64,000 nucleotides of DNA from contig CANMPL010000010.1 in the NCBI GenBank assembly GCA_947499715.1, forward strand, positions 56,447-120,446, in the 5' to 3' direction. This stretch comes from an uncultured Paracoccaceae bacterium. Its GTDB lineage: Bacteria > Pseudomonadota > Alphaproteobacteria > Rhodobacterales > Rhodobacteraceae. The notes beneath the pieces were generated by a model. The model made no database searches. It had not been told where the DNA came from and saw nothing but the letters and a program-made list of their open reading frames with translations. Position 1 is the first letter of the stretch; each line of letters starts with the position of its first letter. Both the position numbers and the translations under genes were made by a program. This document shows positions 8,210 to 17,010 of the stretch, piece after piece.

Positions 8210-9210
8210 CTGCGCCCGAAGAGGCCAGTCAGCGCCCTCCCGACGAGGGCTGATACCGATGGCCGCTTGAGCGTTGTAAACGGCAAGGGGCGGCACACCT
8301 CTATCGCCGCGACGCCAACGCGGGCCGTCAATGCGCCATTCACAACACCTTCGCCGAACCGGCGCGACACTTTCGAAAGCACGCCACCGCCTGCGACAGA
8401 TCCGATCAGATCATCGCCGACCGCAACAGCGCCCGTCGCAACAAGATGCGTCAGAACGGTCCGCGTAAGTCGCCAACTGCCAAGCGTGCCAGCGCGTCCG
8501 CCATAGATTTCGGCGATCCGGCGGATCATGCGCAGGTTTGCGGTCAGTGCTGTAAACACATCTGCCAAGGCCAGTGGAACAATCGCGGTCACGGTCGCGA
8601 CCTGACGCGCTGCTGCTTCCACCTCTTTCGTGGCCCGCGCATCCAGCGGTTCAAGCAAGGTTTGCTCCACCACGCCAAACAAAGCATCCGCATCCAAAGC
8701 ATCTTGGCGTGCGGCGGCAAGACGATCTCTCCCCCATTTTGTGTCGTCGCGCCCCGCATAAAGGCGGTTTATCTGGTCGGTCACGATGCGGGCCTTCGCC
8801 AAATCTTCATCCGCAAGCGCTGTTGCAGCATCAGACTGAACCTTGTCGATCCGACGCAGCCGCCAAAACGCTGCAAGTTCCCGGACGATAACGGCGAGCG
8901 AAACGCAGCACAGTAAGACCAAAAGCAGCGTTACCACCAACCCCAACACAGGGTTGCGCATCAGCAAGGCGTTCACATAGTCCCAAGCGGCCAGACTGAT
9001 CACAAAGCCCAGTAACATCAGCGTTAACGACCAAAACCAGCGCCCCAAAACCGAACCCCGACGCGTGGCAAGGGCGGCGACAGATTGCATGGCTGCACTG
9101 TGTGGTGCGTCGTCGTCAATCACGGCGGGCGCCGTCGCCGGTGTAACGTCAGAGGTTTCGCCTTCTAGGTCGATCAGGACTGGACCACGTGTCATGTCAA
9201 ATTGCTCCAT
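8206..9210 (-). CDS. ycjF: TIGR01620 / YcjF family membrane protein
   Basis: This 334-residue protein has a charged N-terminus, two closely spaced membrane helices (about residues 55-78 and 85-112) and a C-terminal DUF697-like domain rich in Ala, Val and Gly. This is the layout of E. coli YcjF. It is the last gene of an operon with ycjX and a GNAT gene, the classic ycjX-ycjF partnership with a GNAT gene inserted. Role: inner-membrane partner of the YcjX P-loop protein, function not established. The ATG at 9210 overlaps the GNAT stop by 19 bases. An alternative ATG at 9195 forms a tighter ATGA overlap and may be the true start. Confidence 0.85.
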   Translation of the reverse strand: MEQFDMTRGPVLIDLEGETSDVTPATAPAVIDDDAPHSAAMQSVAALATRRGSVLGRWFWSLTLMLLGFVISLAAWDYVNALLMRNPVLGLVVTLLLVLLCCVSLAVIVRELAAFWRLRRIDKVQSDAATALADEDLAKARIVTDQINRLYAGRDDTKWGRDRLAAARQDALDADALFGVVEQTLLEPLDARATKEVEAAARQVATVTAIVPLALADVFTALTANLRMIRRIAEIYGGRAGTLGSWRLTRTVLTHLVATGAVAVGDDLIGSVAGGGVLSKVSRRFGEGVVNGALTARVGVAAIEVCRPLPFTTLKRPSVSALVGRALTGLFGRS

Positions 9211-9635
9211 AGGTAACGAACATCTGGCACGCCTTCTTCGTTGTCAGCACCATCTGTGGTTTCAGCCGCAACAAAGCCGTGGCGTTGGTAAAATCGTCGC
9301 GCGGCTTCGTTTGCTTGAAAGCACCAGAGTTCTAAGTGATCGCTCGACGCCTTCGCCCCATCCAAAAGCGCGGAACCTATGCCCTGCCCGCGTAAGGTTG
9401 CGGTCACATAGAGATGCGACAGATCACGTCCATCGCGGGCAAGAAAACCAACAGCAATGCCATTCTGATCGGCAACGATCACATGATTCCGCCCAATTAA
9501 GCGGCGCAGAAACGCAAGATCCTCTGCTGGCGTGTGCAAACGCGGCAACCATTCGGTTGCTGTAAACCAATCGCCCAAAATGCGCGCGCATGGCACTGCG
9601 TCCTCGACGCGTGCCTTGCGAATGATCGTGCTCAC
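9192..9635 (-). CDS. GNAT family N-acetyltransferase
   Basis: This 147-residue protein has a complete GNAT fold. Motif A contains LYVTATLRGQGIGSALLD, with the RGQGIG acetyl-CoA pyrophosphate loop, followed by a C-terminal beta bulge region with ARRFYQRHGF. The acceptor substrate cannot be predicted. It starts with GTG at 9635, overlapping the ycjX TGA (GTGA), and runs into ycjF, so it is translated as part of ycjX-GNAT-ycjF. The insertion of an acetyltransferase between ycjX and ycjF is notable. Confidence 0.9.
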   Translation of the reverse strand: MSTIIRKARVEDAVPCARILGDWFTATEWLPRLHTPAEDLAFLRRLIGRNHVIVADQNGIAVGFLARDGRDLSHLYVTATLRGQGIGSALLDGAKASSDHLELWCFQANEAARRFYQRHGFVAAETTDGADNEEGVPDVRYLWSNLT

Positions 9636-11044
9636 AACCTATCCCCGATAAGGAACTCGGCCGCCTTGTCCAGCCGGATATGCGGTGGACCGTCGCCGGG
9701 TTTCAATGTCAATGCCGCTGGCGCGAAACGCATCACCTGATAGTCTTGATCCAGCCACTTCATCGCACCATCACGCGACGGCCCCAATAGATGCTGCGGA
9801 TCCGTGGGCAGTGCACCGGGATAGAATGCCGCCTGCTTGCCCGTTTCCAACAATCGGCCACGCACAACGTTCAATGGCCCATCCTTGTGGTCCACCGTTT
9901 CTTCGATCGTGGTCCGCAAGGCCGCAATCGACATCGCCGCCGTGCGTGCGCCAGCAAAGTCTGCGCGGTCTTTTGCGTCGCGAAGCAGCGCTTGGGTAAT
10001 TGCGGTGAGTTGCGGGTGCTGGGTGTGGTGCAAATGATCGGCTTTTGTCGCTGCAAACAGGATTTTTTCAACCCGACGCCCTGCGAAGATCCGGGTCAGG
10101 AATGCATTTCGCCCCGGCCTGAAAGCCCCCAGAATATCCGCCATCGCCTGCCGTAAATCCTCAACCGCGGGAGGACCCGCATGGATCGCCCCCAGAACGT
10201 CAATCAATACGATTTGACGGTCGATCCGGGCGAAATGATCGCGAAAGAAGGGGCGCACGACGTTGCGCTTGTAGCTTTCGAACCTACGCTCAAATTCGCG
10301 ACCCAAGGATTTACGCCCGTAGGAACCGGGCGGCAAAGGTGCAAAGGTCAAGACCGGCGACCCTGCCAGATCACCGGGCAACAAGAAACGACCTGGCGAA
10401 CAATCGGAAAAACCAACGTCGCGGGAAGCTTGCAAATGCGACGTAAAGGACTGGGCTAAGTCGAGCGCCGTTGGTTCATCCAGGGCAGCGTCAGGATCAA
10501 TCGCCCCGACCCGAGCCAGGTAGTCAGCACCACCTGGTCGCCCATCGGCCCGCGCGAGCGCCGCTTGCGACCATTCAGCATAATTGAGGTCAAGCAAAGC
10601 GAGATCCAAAAGCCATTCACCGGGGTAATCCACGATATCCAGATGCACCGTGCGCGGCCCCGATAGACCGCCCAGAAGGCCCGATGGTTGAACCTTCAAG
10701 GAAAGTCGCAATTCTGAGATGTGGCGCGTGCCATCTGGCCAGCTTGGGTCTTGCCCGGTCAATTGCGACAGGTGGCTCTCATAAGAAAAACGCGGCAAGG
10801 TATCATCCGGCTGCGGCTGCAAATATGCCGTTTGAATCGCGCCAGTTGCTGCGGCACGCAGGCCGGTCATACGGCCCCGGTTCATCAAATTCGCCACAAG
10901 TGCGGTGATAAACACCGTCTTACCCGCGCGGCTAAGGCCCGTGACACCCAACCGGATCACCGGGTCCGAAAACGGCGCGGTCACCGTGTCCGCGACCGCT
11001 TCAACCGACCGCGCGATCCCGTCTGCTATCGCCCCAATGACCAA
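9632..11044 (-). CDS. ycjX: YcjX family P-loop protein (DUF463)
   Basis: This 470-residue protein has Walker A GLSRAGKT at residues 36-43 and the YcjX family motifs DIVDYPGEWLLDL and QIVLIDVLGAIHAG. YcjX proteins are stress-associated putative GTPases/ATPases that act with the membrane protein YcjF, which is encoded two genes downstream. In E. coli the pair belongs to the phage-shock regulon, but no psp genes are visible here. The gene is the first of its operon and divergent from truA, with 99 bases between the starts. Confidence 0.9.
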   Translation of the reverse strand: MVIGAIADGIARSVEAVADTVTAPFSDPVIRLGVTGLSRAGKTVFITALVANLMNRGRMTGLRAAATGAIQTAYLQPQPDDTLPRFSYESHLSQLTGQDPSWPDGTRHISELRLSLKVQPSGLLGGLSGPRTVHLDIVDYPGEWLLDLALLDLNYAEWSQAALARADGRPGGADYLARVGAIDPDAALDEPTALDLAQSFTSHLQASRDVGFSDCSPGRFLLPGDLAGSPVLTFAPLPPGSYGRKSLGREFERRFESYKRNVVRPFFRDHFARIDRQIVLIDVLGAIHAGPPAVEDLRQAMADILGAFRPGRNAFLTRIFAGRRVEKILFAATKADHLHHTQHPQLTAITQALLRDAKDRADFAGARTAAMSIAALRTTIEETVDHKDGPLNVVRGRLLETGKQAAFYPGALPTDPQHLLGPSRDGAMKWLDQDYQVMRFAPAALTLKPGDGPPHIRLDKAAEFLIGDRL

Positions 11045-11143
11045 ATCCGCATCCTTTGCTTACAGCGTTCCGCTCTAAATAAGGGTCGCGGCGGGGCTTG
11101 GGTAGGGATTGATTTCAAGGCTTGCTCCCCCTAAAGCCCGGCT

Positions 11144-11908
11144 ATGCCTCGATTTGCCCTCAAAATTGAATACCACGGCGCCCCCTTTGCCGGGTGGCAG
11201 CGCCAAAAAGACCAACCATCAGTTCAAGGCGCGATTGAGGCCGCCTTGGCAAAGCTGGAACCCGGCCCTCATACGATTGCGGCGGCCGGACGCACTGATG
11301 CCGGTGTCCATGCAACTGGGCAGGTCGCACATTGCGATTTGTCGCAAGATTGGGATCCGTTCCGTCTTTCAGAGGCACTGAATTACCATCTGAAGCCCGC
11401 GCCTGTAGCAATCGTGGATTGCGCGCCCGTGGCAGATGATTGGCACGCCCGGTTTTCGGCTGTCGAGCGACGATACCTCTTCAAGCTCGCCGTTCGACGG
11501 GCCCCGCTCACGCATGACAAAGGCCTGATGTGGCAAGTTCGGAACCCTTTGGACGGGGCAGCAATGCAAGCCGGTGCAGATCAGTTACTGGGGCGGCACG
11601 ACTTTACGACCTTTCGGTCGTCGATCTGTCAGGCAGACAGCCCGCTTCGGACTTTGGACGAGCTATCTGTCGAAGAACGCACAATGTCCGGCGGGCAGCT
11701 TTTCCTTTTTCATGTGCGGGCCAGATCGTTCCTGCACAATCAGGTGCGAAGTTTTGTCGGAACATTGGAGCGTGTCGGCGCGGGTGCGTGGACACCTGAC
11801 GATGTCGGTCACGCTCTTGCTGCTAAGGACCGGTCAGCCTGCGGGCCAGTTAGCCCACCCGAGGGATTGTATCTTGCAGACGTTGGATACCCCGACGACC
11901 CGTTCTAG
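11144..11908 (+). CDS. truA: tRNA pseudouridine(38-40) synthase TruA
   Basis: This enzyme isomerises U38-U40 in the anticodon stem-loop of tRNAs. The 254-residue protein has the family start [17 protein letters not shown] and the catalytic motif [14 protein letters not shown], with nucleophile Asp52, plus the C-terminal [13 protein letters not shown] segment. Length and motifs are normal. It is monocistronic. Its TAG overlaps the TAG of the convergent DUF3726 gene in a shared CTAG at 11905-11908. Confidence 0.96.
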   Translation: MPRFALKIEYHGAPFAGWQRQKDQPSVQGAIEAALAKLEPGPHTIAAAGRTDAGVHATGQVAHCDLSQDWDPFRLSEALNYHLKPAPVAIVDCAPVADDWHARFSAVERRYLFKLAVRRAPLTHDKGLMWQVRNPLDGAAMQAGADQLLGRHDFTTFRSSICQADSPLRTLDELSVEERTMSGGQLFLFHVRARSFLHNQVRSFVGTLERVGAGAWTPDDVGHALAAKDRSACGPVSPPEGLYLADVGYPDDPF

Positions 11909-12423
11909 TCGTTGTCGGTCAGTCCAGCACCAGCGCCAGACAGCCGAGAGGCCTCAGTTTCGGGGACGTAGGTATTGCCAGCCAAATCGTTCCATTGCTG
12001 CCAAATGGTATCGGGAACATTGATAGCCTCGGCTGGCATATCAATTACTTTCAAGTCGCTGCTTTGCATGACAACACCATCTGAAAAATTTACACATAAA
12101 CCATAGGCTTGTCTGGCGTAATGAAAGTAAGCGTTCAGCAACGCCTCAGGATGTGCGCCTTGCAGAGCGACTGATTGTTCACCAGCGGCAATTGCGTCAA
12201 TCGCCATCGGGGCCACCATGATCGTTGGCCCCGAAAAAATCAGCGGCGATTCCGTCACCGCAACATCAAAAGGGCCAGATAAGGCATTACTTAATAAAAG
12301 CATTTCAGATTCGGCCATGAAATCTACGGCGCGGGCAAAATCCTCTGCATGACCAAGCGGTACGCCTGCGCCCCGCGCAGCCTTCAGGGCCATGCCCGCG
12401 ATTTCATTGCGTGATCGGATCAC
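11905..12423 (-). CDS. DUF3726 domain-containing protein
   Basis: The protein of about 172 residues begins (M)[19 protein letters not shown], the N-terminal signature of DUF3726, a soluble alphaproteobacterial family of unknown function. I choose the GTG at 12423 because it forms a GTGA overlap with the stop of the upstream 549-residue gene; a GTG at 12444 would give seven more residues. It is the third gene of an operon with the M19-like protein and the large unknown protein, so it likely works in the same pathway. Confidence 0.72.
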   Translation of the reverse strand: MIRSRNEIAGMALKAARGAGVPLGHAEDFARAVDFMAESEMLLLSNALSGPFDVAVTESPLIFSGPTIMVAPMAIDAIAAGEQSVALQGAHPEALLNAYFHYARQAYGLCVNFSDGVVMQSSDLKVIDMPAEAINVPDTIWQQWNDLAGNTYVPETEASRLSGAGAGLTDND

Positions 12424-14069
12424 GCCGCAAAGGTGGGCAGCCACCAGTCGTCAGCATTGTCGAGTTCGTCCCAAAGCGGCGCACCCTGGGCCAGTGTAAT
12501 TCTAGTCCATCGGTCCGACTTTGGATCAAATTTGGCAGCCCCAAAGAACGACAGCTTGCAACGTAGCATGTCGATTGGCAGGCAATCCTCGCCGATCAGA
12601 TTGTCGCGGATCTCTGCATAGGGGTGCAGGGAAAGCGTCTGGACGCGCCGGACCGCGCTGCGGTGCTCTGGGTGCTGTCGTAAGAACGCAGCGACTTTAC
12701 CGTCCCCGGTCAGATCATTCTGCAAAGCTTTCACCTGACGCGCGATGTCCAACGGACTTTCGCGGTCGCCACCGGTTTCAGCGTGCCGATCCCCAAGACG
12801 AGGCTCCAGCTTTGCCTCCGATACGTACCAGAAACGGGCGCAGTCGGAGGGGGCGGAATAGTCAAGACAGCAGGCCCAATCCCAGTCCTGCGCGATGATT
12901 TCTTGCAGCTGCGCACAGGTCATTGCGGGATCAATCCGTGGCTCGAACGGCGTGGCCATGCAGTCGGTCAGCCCATCGATCAAGTCGCCAAACGGCTCTA
13001 AGCAAAGGGCCACGATCAGCTCTTGGCAGTCGATCGAATATTTGCCCGCGCCGCGGATGATCGCATCAATTGGCGAGGGCGACAACATCAATTCTGGCGT
13101 CAAAGTATTTGCAAACACAGCAAATTCGCGCCGCAAGACTGCGACGCGATCAGCAGCAATGCGGTCGGGCACATTCCATTCCGCCAAATGCTGCGCGGCA
13201 CGGCTAACCAATGTGTAGACCCGTTCAATCTGGTCAGGCGATAAGGAGGGAACCGCCCGAACCCGCGCCAAGGCCGTTTCGCGCACTTGCATCCACGCGT
13301 CCAGCAAAAGCGGGTGCGATACCAAGAACGGCGCCATGCCAAGCCCCGTTGAATTGCCGATGCCGAGGTGGCGCTTGAGACTGCGGTCAAGGGGCGCGCC
13401 GCCAACATGTTCGACAAGGTCATGGGTGAAACCACGGATCAACCAGACGGTCAGCATTTCGGCAGCAAACGGACCTGAAAGACCGGGGCGGTCCGCAATA
13501 ACGGCTCGATCCGCAATGCCAAACTTGCCGTTTCCATAAACCGCCGTTGTGCGCATCAGATAGCCGGTTCGCGCCACAAGATCATGATCGGGTTGTTTGC
13601 CTGCCCGCAAGGCATCGACCACATGCGCCCAAAGGCGAACCGATTTGTTGGCCCGGCTGAGCACAAGATCCCGCGCAGTGAAACGAGACGCCTCTTGTTT
13701 CGGCGCGGCAGCCACGATGCGCGCGATCTCATCCTTCGACGGCATCCCGTCATAAAGCACGTAAGCGGTATCCCACGCCGTCGCGATCACGCGGTCAGTG
13801 CGTTGGTCGGGTGGCAAATCTGTCGACACGGCAACCAGCGCATAGGTGAAACCGCCGAACTCCAGGCAGTAAACCGCGTGCCCGAATCCATCTGCCGACA
13901 TGTCCCAAACGGGACGGGTCACACGAACATTTTCGGCAGCCAAGCGTCGCGTCAGACTGCGCAGGAACGAAAGTCGCGTCGGGAAAGACGCCCCCATCCG
14001 CCGAAGCCGCATGACCTCACTCGGCGGTCTTAGCGGCAGTTGCGGCGGAGCATTCACATCATCAAGCAT
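12420..14069 (-). CDS. Conserved hypothetical protein of 549 residues
   Basis: I do not recognise a named domain. The protein is soluble, with no signal peptide or clear membrane helix, and mixed alpha/beta in composition. It contains the conserved-looking blocks DMSADGFGHAVYCLEFGGF, LWAHVVDALRAGKQPDHDL and QDWDWACCLDYSAPSDCARFWYVSEAKLEPRLG, the last with Cys, Trp and Asp clustered like an active site (seen, not proven). I choose ATG 14069 (MLDDVNAPP), which overlaps the stop of the dipeptidase gene by 8 bases; further upstream the frame is open but overlaps that gene deeply. It is coupled to the DUF3726 gene downstream. The neighbouring M19 homologue suggests amidohydrolase-type metabolism, but this is a guess. 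Confidence 0.75.
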   Translation of the reverse strand: MLDDVNAPPQLPLRPPSEVMRLRRMGASFPTRLSFLRSLTRRLAAENVRVTRPVWDMSADGFGHAVYCLEFGGFTYALVAVSTDLPPDQRTDRVIATAWDTAYVLYDGMPSKDEIARIVAAAPKQEASRFTARDLVLSRANKSVRLWAHVVDALRAGKQPDHDLVARTGYLMRTTAVYGNGKFGIADRAVIADRPGLSGPFAAEMLTVWLIRGFTHDLVEHVGGAPLDRSLKRHLGIGNSTGLGMAPFLVSHPLLLDAWMQVRETALARVRAVPSLSPDQIERVYTLVSRAAQHLAEWNVPDRIAADRVAVLRREFAVFANTLTPELMLSPSPIDAIIRGAGKYSIDCQELIVALCLEPFGDLIDGLTDCMATPFEPRIDPAMTCAQLQEIIAQDWDWACCLDYSAPSDCARFWYVSEAKLEPRLGDRHAETGGDRESPLDIARQVKALQNDLTGDGKVAAFLRQHPEHRSAVRRVQTLSLHPYAEIRDNLIGEDCLPIDMLRCKLSFFGAAKFDPKSDRWTRITLAQGAPLWDELDNADDWWLPTFAA

Positions 14070-15072
14070 TGGTGGGCCCAAAGTTCTCATCATAGAAGCG
14101 CAGCCAGTTGTCACCCATGATGCCATCCACTTCGGATTCCGACATCCCAACGGCAGCTAACCCCTTGCGTATGTTGCCAAAGTCCCTGTTGTCGCCAAAC
14201 CATGCTGGCATCGGAGGAAAGCCCGCGTTGTCGGCAGAGCCTTCGCCGTAGTCAATTTCCTTGCTCCAGCGACCAACGCGCATCCATTCAACCACGCTGT
14301 CGGGTTGATCCTGACAAAGGTCGGTCCCTATCCCAAGGTGCCCAGCGCCGTAGCGGGACGCGGCCTCTGCAATCATCTGGCAAAAGCTTTCCAAGGTGCA
14401 ATCACCGCCGCCGGCCAGATGATGCGGGTAAACTGAAAAACCCAACATGCCCCCGCGCTGTGTCAGCGCGCGCAGCACCTCGTCCGATTTGTTGCGCCGG
14501 GCGGCGTGCCACCAAGCTGGATTTGCATGGGTGATCGCGATGGGTCGGCTGGAATGATCAATCGCTTCAAGCGTCGAGCGGTCCGCAGAATGGGACATGT
14601 CCACGACCAGCCCTACGCGGTTCATCTCTGCGACCGCCTGCTTGCCAAAGCGGGTCAGCCCGGTGTCTTCGTCTTCATAGCAACCTGTCGCCAGCAGGGA
14701 CTGATTGTTATAGGTCAATTGCATAAATCGCGCGCCAAGCTGGTGGCATATTTCGATCAGGCCAATGTCGTCCTCAATGGGGCTGGGGTTTTGAAACCCA
14801 AAGAAAATAGCCGTGCGGCCAGCATCCCGCGCGCGGCGCACATCCGCACCTGTGGTCCCACGCATAATAAGATCGGGGAACCTTTCAAAGAAACGGTTCC
14901 ATTTTTCCAGCTCCAGCACCATCTCGCGGAAGGTTTCGTGATAGGCGATGGTCACGTGGACGGCGTCGACGCCACCTTTGCGCATTTGACGAAAGATCGT
15001 TTCCGACCAATTGGCGTATTGCAGGTTGTCGATCAAATATCCCATACGTCGAAAATAGCGGCATTTGATCAT
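14062..15072 (-). CDS. Membrane dipeptidase-like protein (peptidase M19 family) with altered metal ligands
   Basis: This protein of about 336 residues has the M19 TIM barrel. VVDMSHSADRST and ITHANPAWW supply the two barrel histidines, and GAGHLGIGTDL supplies the late Asp. In canonical M19 enzymes the N-terminal HxD (DGHNDL) and a Glu (GxEGG) complete a two-zinc centre. Here the matching segments read IDNLQYAN and FFGFQN, so H, D and E are all replaced. It may use one metal or have another activity. No signal peptide is seen, so it is cytoplasmic. It is the first gene of the operon with the 549-residue protein and DUF3726. Translation may begin at ATG 15045 (MGYLIDNL) instead of 15072. Confidence 0.82.
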   Translation of the reverse strand: MIKCRYFRRMGYLIDNLQYANWSETIFRQMRKGGVDAVHVTIAYHETFREMVLELEKWNRFFERFPDLIMRGTTGADVRRARDAGRTAIFFGFQNPSPIEDDIGLIEICHQLGARFMQLTYNNQSLLATGCYEDEDTGLTRFGKQAVAEMNRVGLVVDMSHSADRSTLEAIDHSSRPIAITHANPAWWHAARRNKSDEVLRALTQRGGMLGFSVYPHHLAGGGDCTLESFCQMIAEAASRYGAGHLGIGTDLCQDQPDSVVEWMRVGRWSKEIDYGEGSADNAGFPPMPAWFGDNRDFGNIRKGLAAVGMSESEVDGIMGDNWLRFYDENFGPTNA

Positions 15073-15222
15073 TAGCCAATGCCCGAATGCGACCAGATTG
15101 GGTTAGTTTTGCATGGGAACCCCAATGCGCGTTTCCCCGCAAAGTGAACAGATCCGCCATTTTCCTTTCGCCCGACAAAGGCTATCCTTTTGAAAAATGG
15201 GGCGGTGGGGTGCAGTGATCAA

Positions 15223-17010
15223 ATGAAGCGTGTTTGCCTAGCTTTGGCGTTGGTGGCGTCGGGCCCCTTAACCGCGCAGGACATTTCGCTTGTCGTGGAT
15301 GAAGCAGGCTCTGACATCACCGACGTGCTGGAAGGTGCCTCGCTGATCATAGCCATTGACCCAGAGACCTCTCCGAACCCACAGGATTACGTCGCCGCTG
15401 CGCGCGCTGACTACCGCGCCTTGCTGACGGCGCTTTATAGCGAAGGCTATTACAGCGGGACTGTCGCGATCAAAGTCAACGGGCGCGAAGCAGCAGGTAT
15501 TTCCCCCCTCGATGCACCCAGCCAGATCAACACCATCACGATTGCTGTCGATAAGGGGCCAAAATTTGCCTTCGGGCAGGCGCGCGTGTCGCCACTTCCC
15601 GATGATACCCAATTGCCAGAGGGGTTTGCGACCGGCGAAGACGCCAGATCGGACCTTATTCGGCAGGCCACCCGGACGGGCGTCACGGCGTGGCGCGCGG
15701 CGGGCCATGCAAAGGCAGACGTTGCAGAGCAGCAGATCATCGCCCGTCACACTGACCAAAAGATCGACGCTGATATCACGCTTGCCCCCGGTCCGCGACT
15801 TACGTTCGGGAGGGTTACGGTCAGTGGCAATTCTGCTGTCCGACCAACCGCGATTACCCGCATTGCGGGCCTGCCGGTTGGTGCCATCTATAGCCCGGAA
15901 GAGATTGAAAAGGCGGCTGGCCGCTTGCGCGAAACCGGTGCATTCGACAGCATTGCCTTGCGCGAAGCCGATGTGATCGGCGCAAATGATACCCTGCCCG
16001 TGGACATTCAAGTTGTTGAAAGCCTGCCCCGGCGGTTCGGGTTTGGTTTGGAACTGTCGTCGGTCGAAGGGCTCAAGGTTTCGACCTATTGGATGCACCG
16101 GAATTTTGCAGGCGGCGCAGAACGTCTTCGGGTCGAGGCCGAAGTGGCGGGCATCGGCGGTGGCACCGGCGGTATCGATTACCGGATCGCAACGAGCCTC
16201 ACGATCCCCGCAATTTATGGCGCAGACACGGACCTGACGTTGAATGCCGGGATCAGTCGCGAAGACGAACCCGATTACCTGATCGACAAGGCAGAAATTG
16301 AAGTTGTTGCAACCCGCAAGCTTAGCGACGCTTTGACCGCATCGCTGGGGTTGGGGCTGCTGACAGCGCGGGAAGAGAACGATTTTGGCGTGCGTGAATA
16401 CACTTTGTTCACCCTTCCGCTGACCGCCACTTATGACAAACGCGATGATCCAACAAATGCTCAAAAAGGCTACTACATCGACCTAGAGGCGACCCCGTTC
16501 GTTTCATTGGATGGTGGCACCAATGGCGGTCGGCTTTATGCGGATGCCCGGTACTACAAGACCTTTGGCGAAGCCGAAAGATTTGGCATCGCGGCGCGTG
16601 GGCAGGTCGGATCGGTCATTGGAAGTGAGATCAGCGAAACGCCCGCCGACTTCCTGTTTTATTCTGGTGGTAGCGGCACCGTCCGAGGACGTGGTTACAA
16701 AACCCTTGGTGTGGATACCGTCACAAATGGCGAGACCACAACAACCGGTGGACTGTCGTTCATTGGCGCACAGCTTGAGGCGCGCTTCGGCGTTACAGAC
16801 AGCATCGGGCTGGTCGGATTTTACGATTTGGGCCACGTGGGCGAAACGGAAGTTCCCGGCGAAGTCGGAACCTGGCACGCAGGCCTTGGCGTAGGTGTAC
16901 GATACAACACAGGCATTGGCCCCATCCGTTTGGATGTGGGCACACCCGCGAATGGCGATGATGCATTTTCCGGGGTCGAAGTATACATCGGGATTGGGCA
17001 AGCGTTTTGA
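15223..17010 (+). CDS. tamA: Autotransporter assembly factor TamA (BamA/Omp85 family)
   Basis: Outer-membrane subunit of the TAM complex, which inserts some barrel proteins and moves lipid with TamB. The 595-residue protein starts MKRVCLALALVASGPLTAQ, a signal peptide. POTRA-type repeats follow (about residues 20-265, with RLTFGRVTVSGNSAVRPT) and then an Omp85 barrel containing the lid-type motif SGGSGTVRGRGYKTLG. It ends in Phe (IGIGQAF), as barrel substrates of BAM do. I choose the ATG at 15223 because an in-frame TTG at 15190 would put 11 extra residues before the signal peptide. It is coupled to tamB by a TTGA overlap. Confidence 0.93.
   Translation: MKRVCLALALVASGPLTAQDISLVVDEAGSDITDVLEGASLIIAIDPETSPNPQDYVAAARADYRALLTALYSEGYYSGTVAIKVNGREAAGISPLDAPSQINTITIAVDKGPKFAFGQARVSPLPDDTQLPEGFATGEDARSDLIRQATRTGVTAWRAAGHAKADVAEQQIIARHTDQKIDADITLAPGPRLTFGRVTVSGNSAVRPTAITRIAGLPVGAIYSPEEIEKAAGRLRETGAFDSIALREADVIGANDTLPVDIQVVESLPRRFGFGLELSSVEGLKVSTYWMHRNFAGGAERLRVEAEVAGIGGGTGGIDYRIATSLTIPAIYGADTDLTLNAGISREDEPDYLIDKAEIEVVATRKLSDALTASLGLGLLTAREENDFGVREYTLFTLPLTATYDKRDDPTNAQKGYYIDLEATPFVSLDGGTNGGRLYADARYYKTFGEAERFGIAARGQVGSVIGSEISETPADFLFYSGGSGTVRGRGYKTLGVDTVTNGETTTTGGLSFIGAQLEARFGVTDSIGLVGFYDLGHVGETEVPGEVGTWHAGLGVGVRYNTGIGPIRLDVGTPANGDDAFSGVEVYIGIGQAF

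Noticed and set aside
15268..16464. Long minus-strand open frame (398 codons) inside tamA
   Set aside because: It lies wholly within a confident tamA with normal Omp85 motifs, and its translation has no family character.
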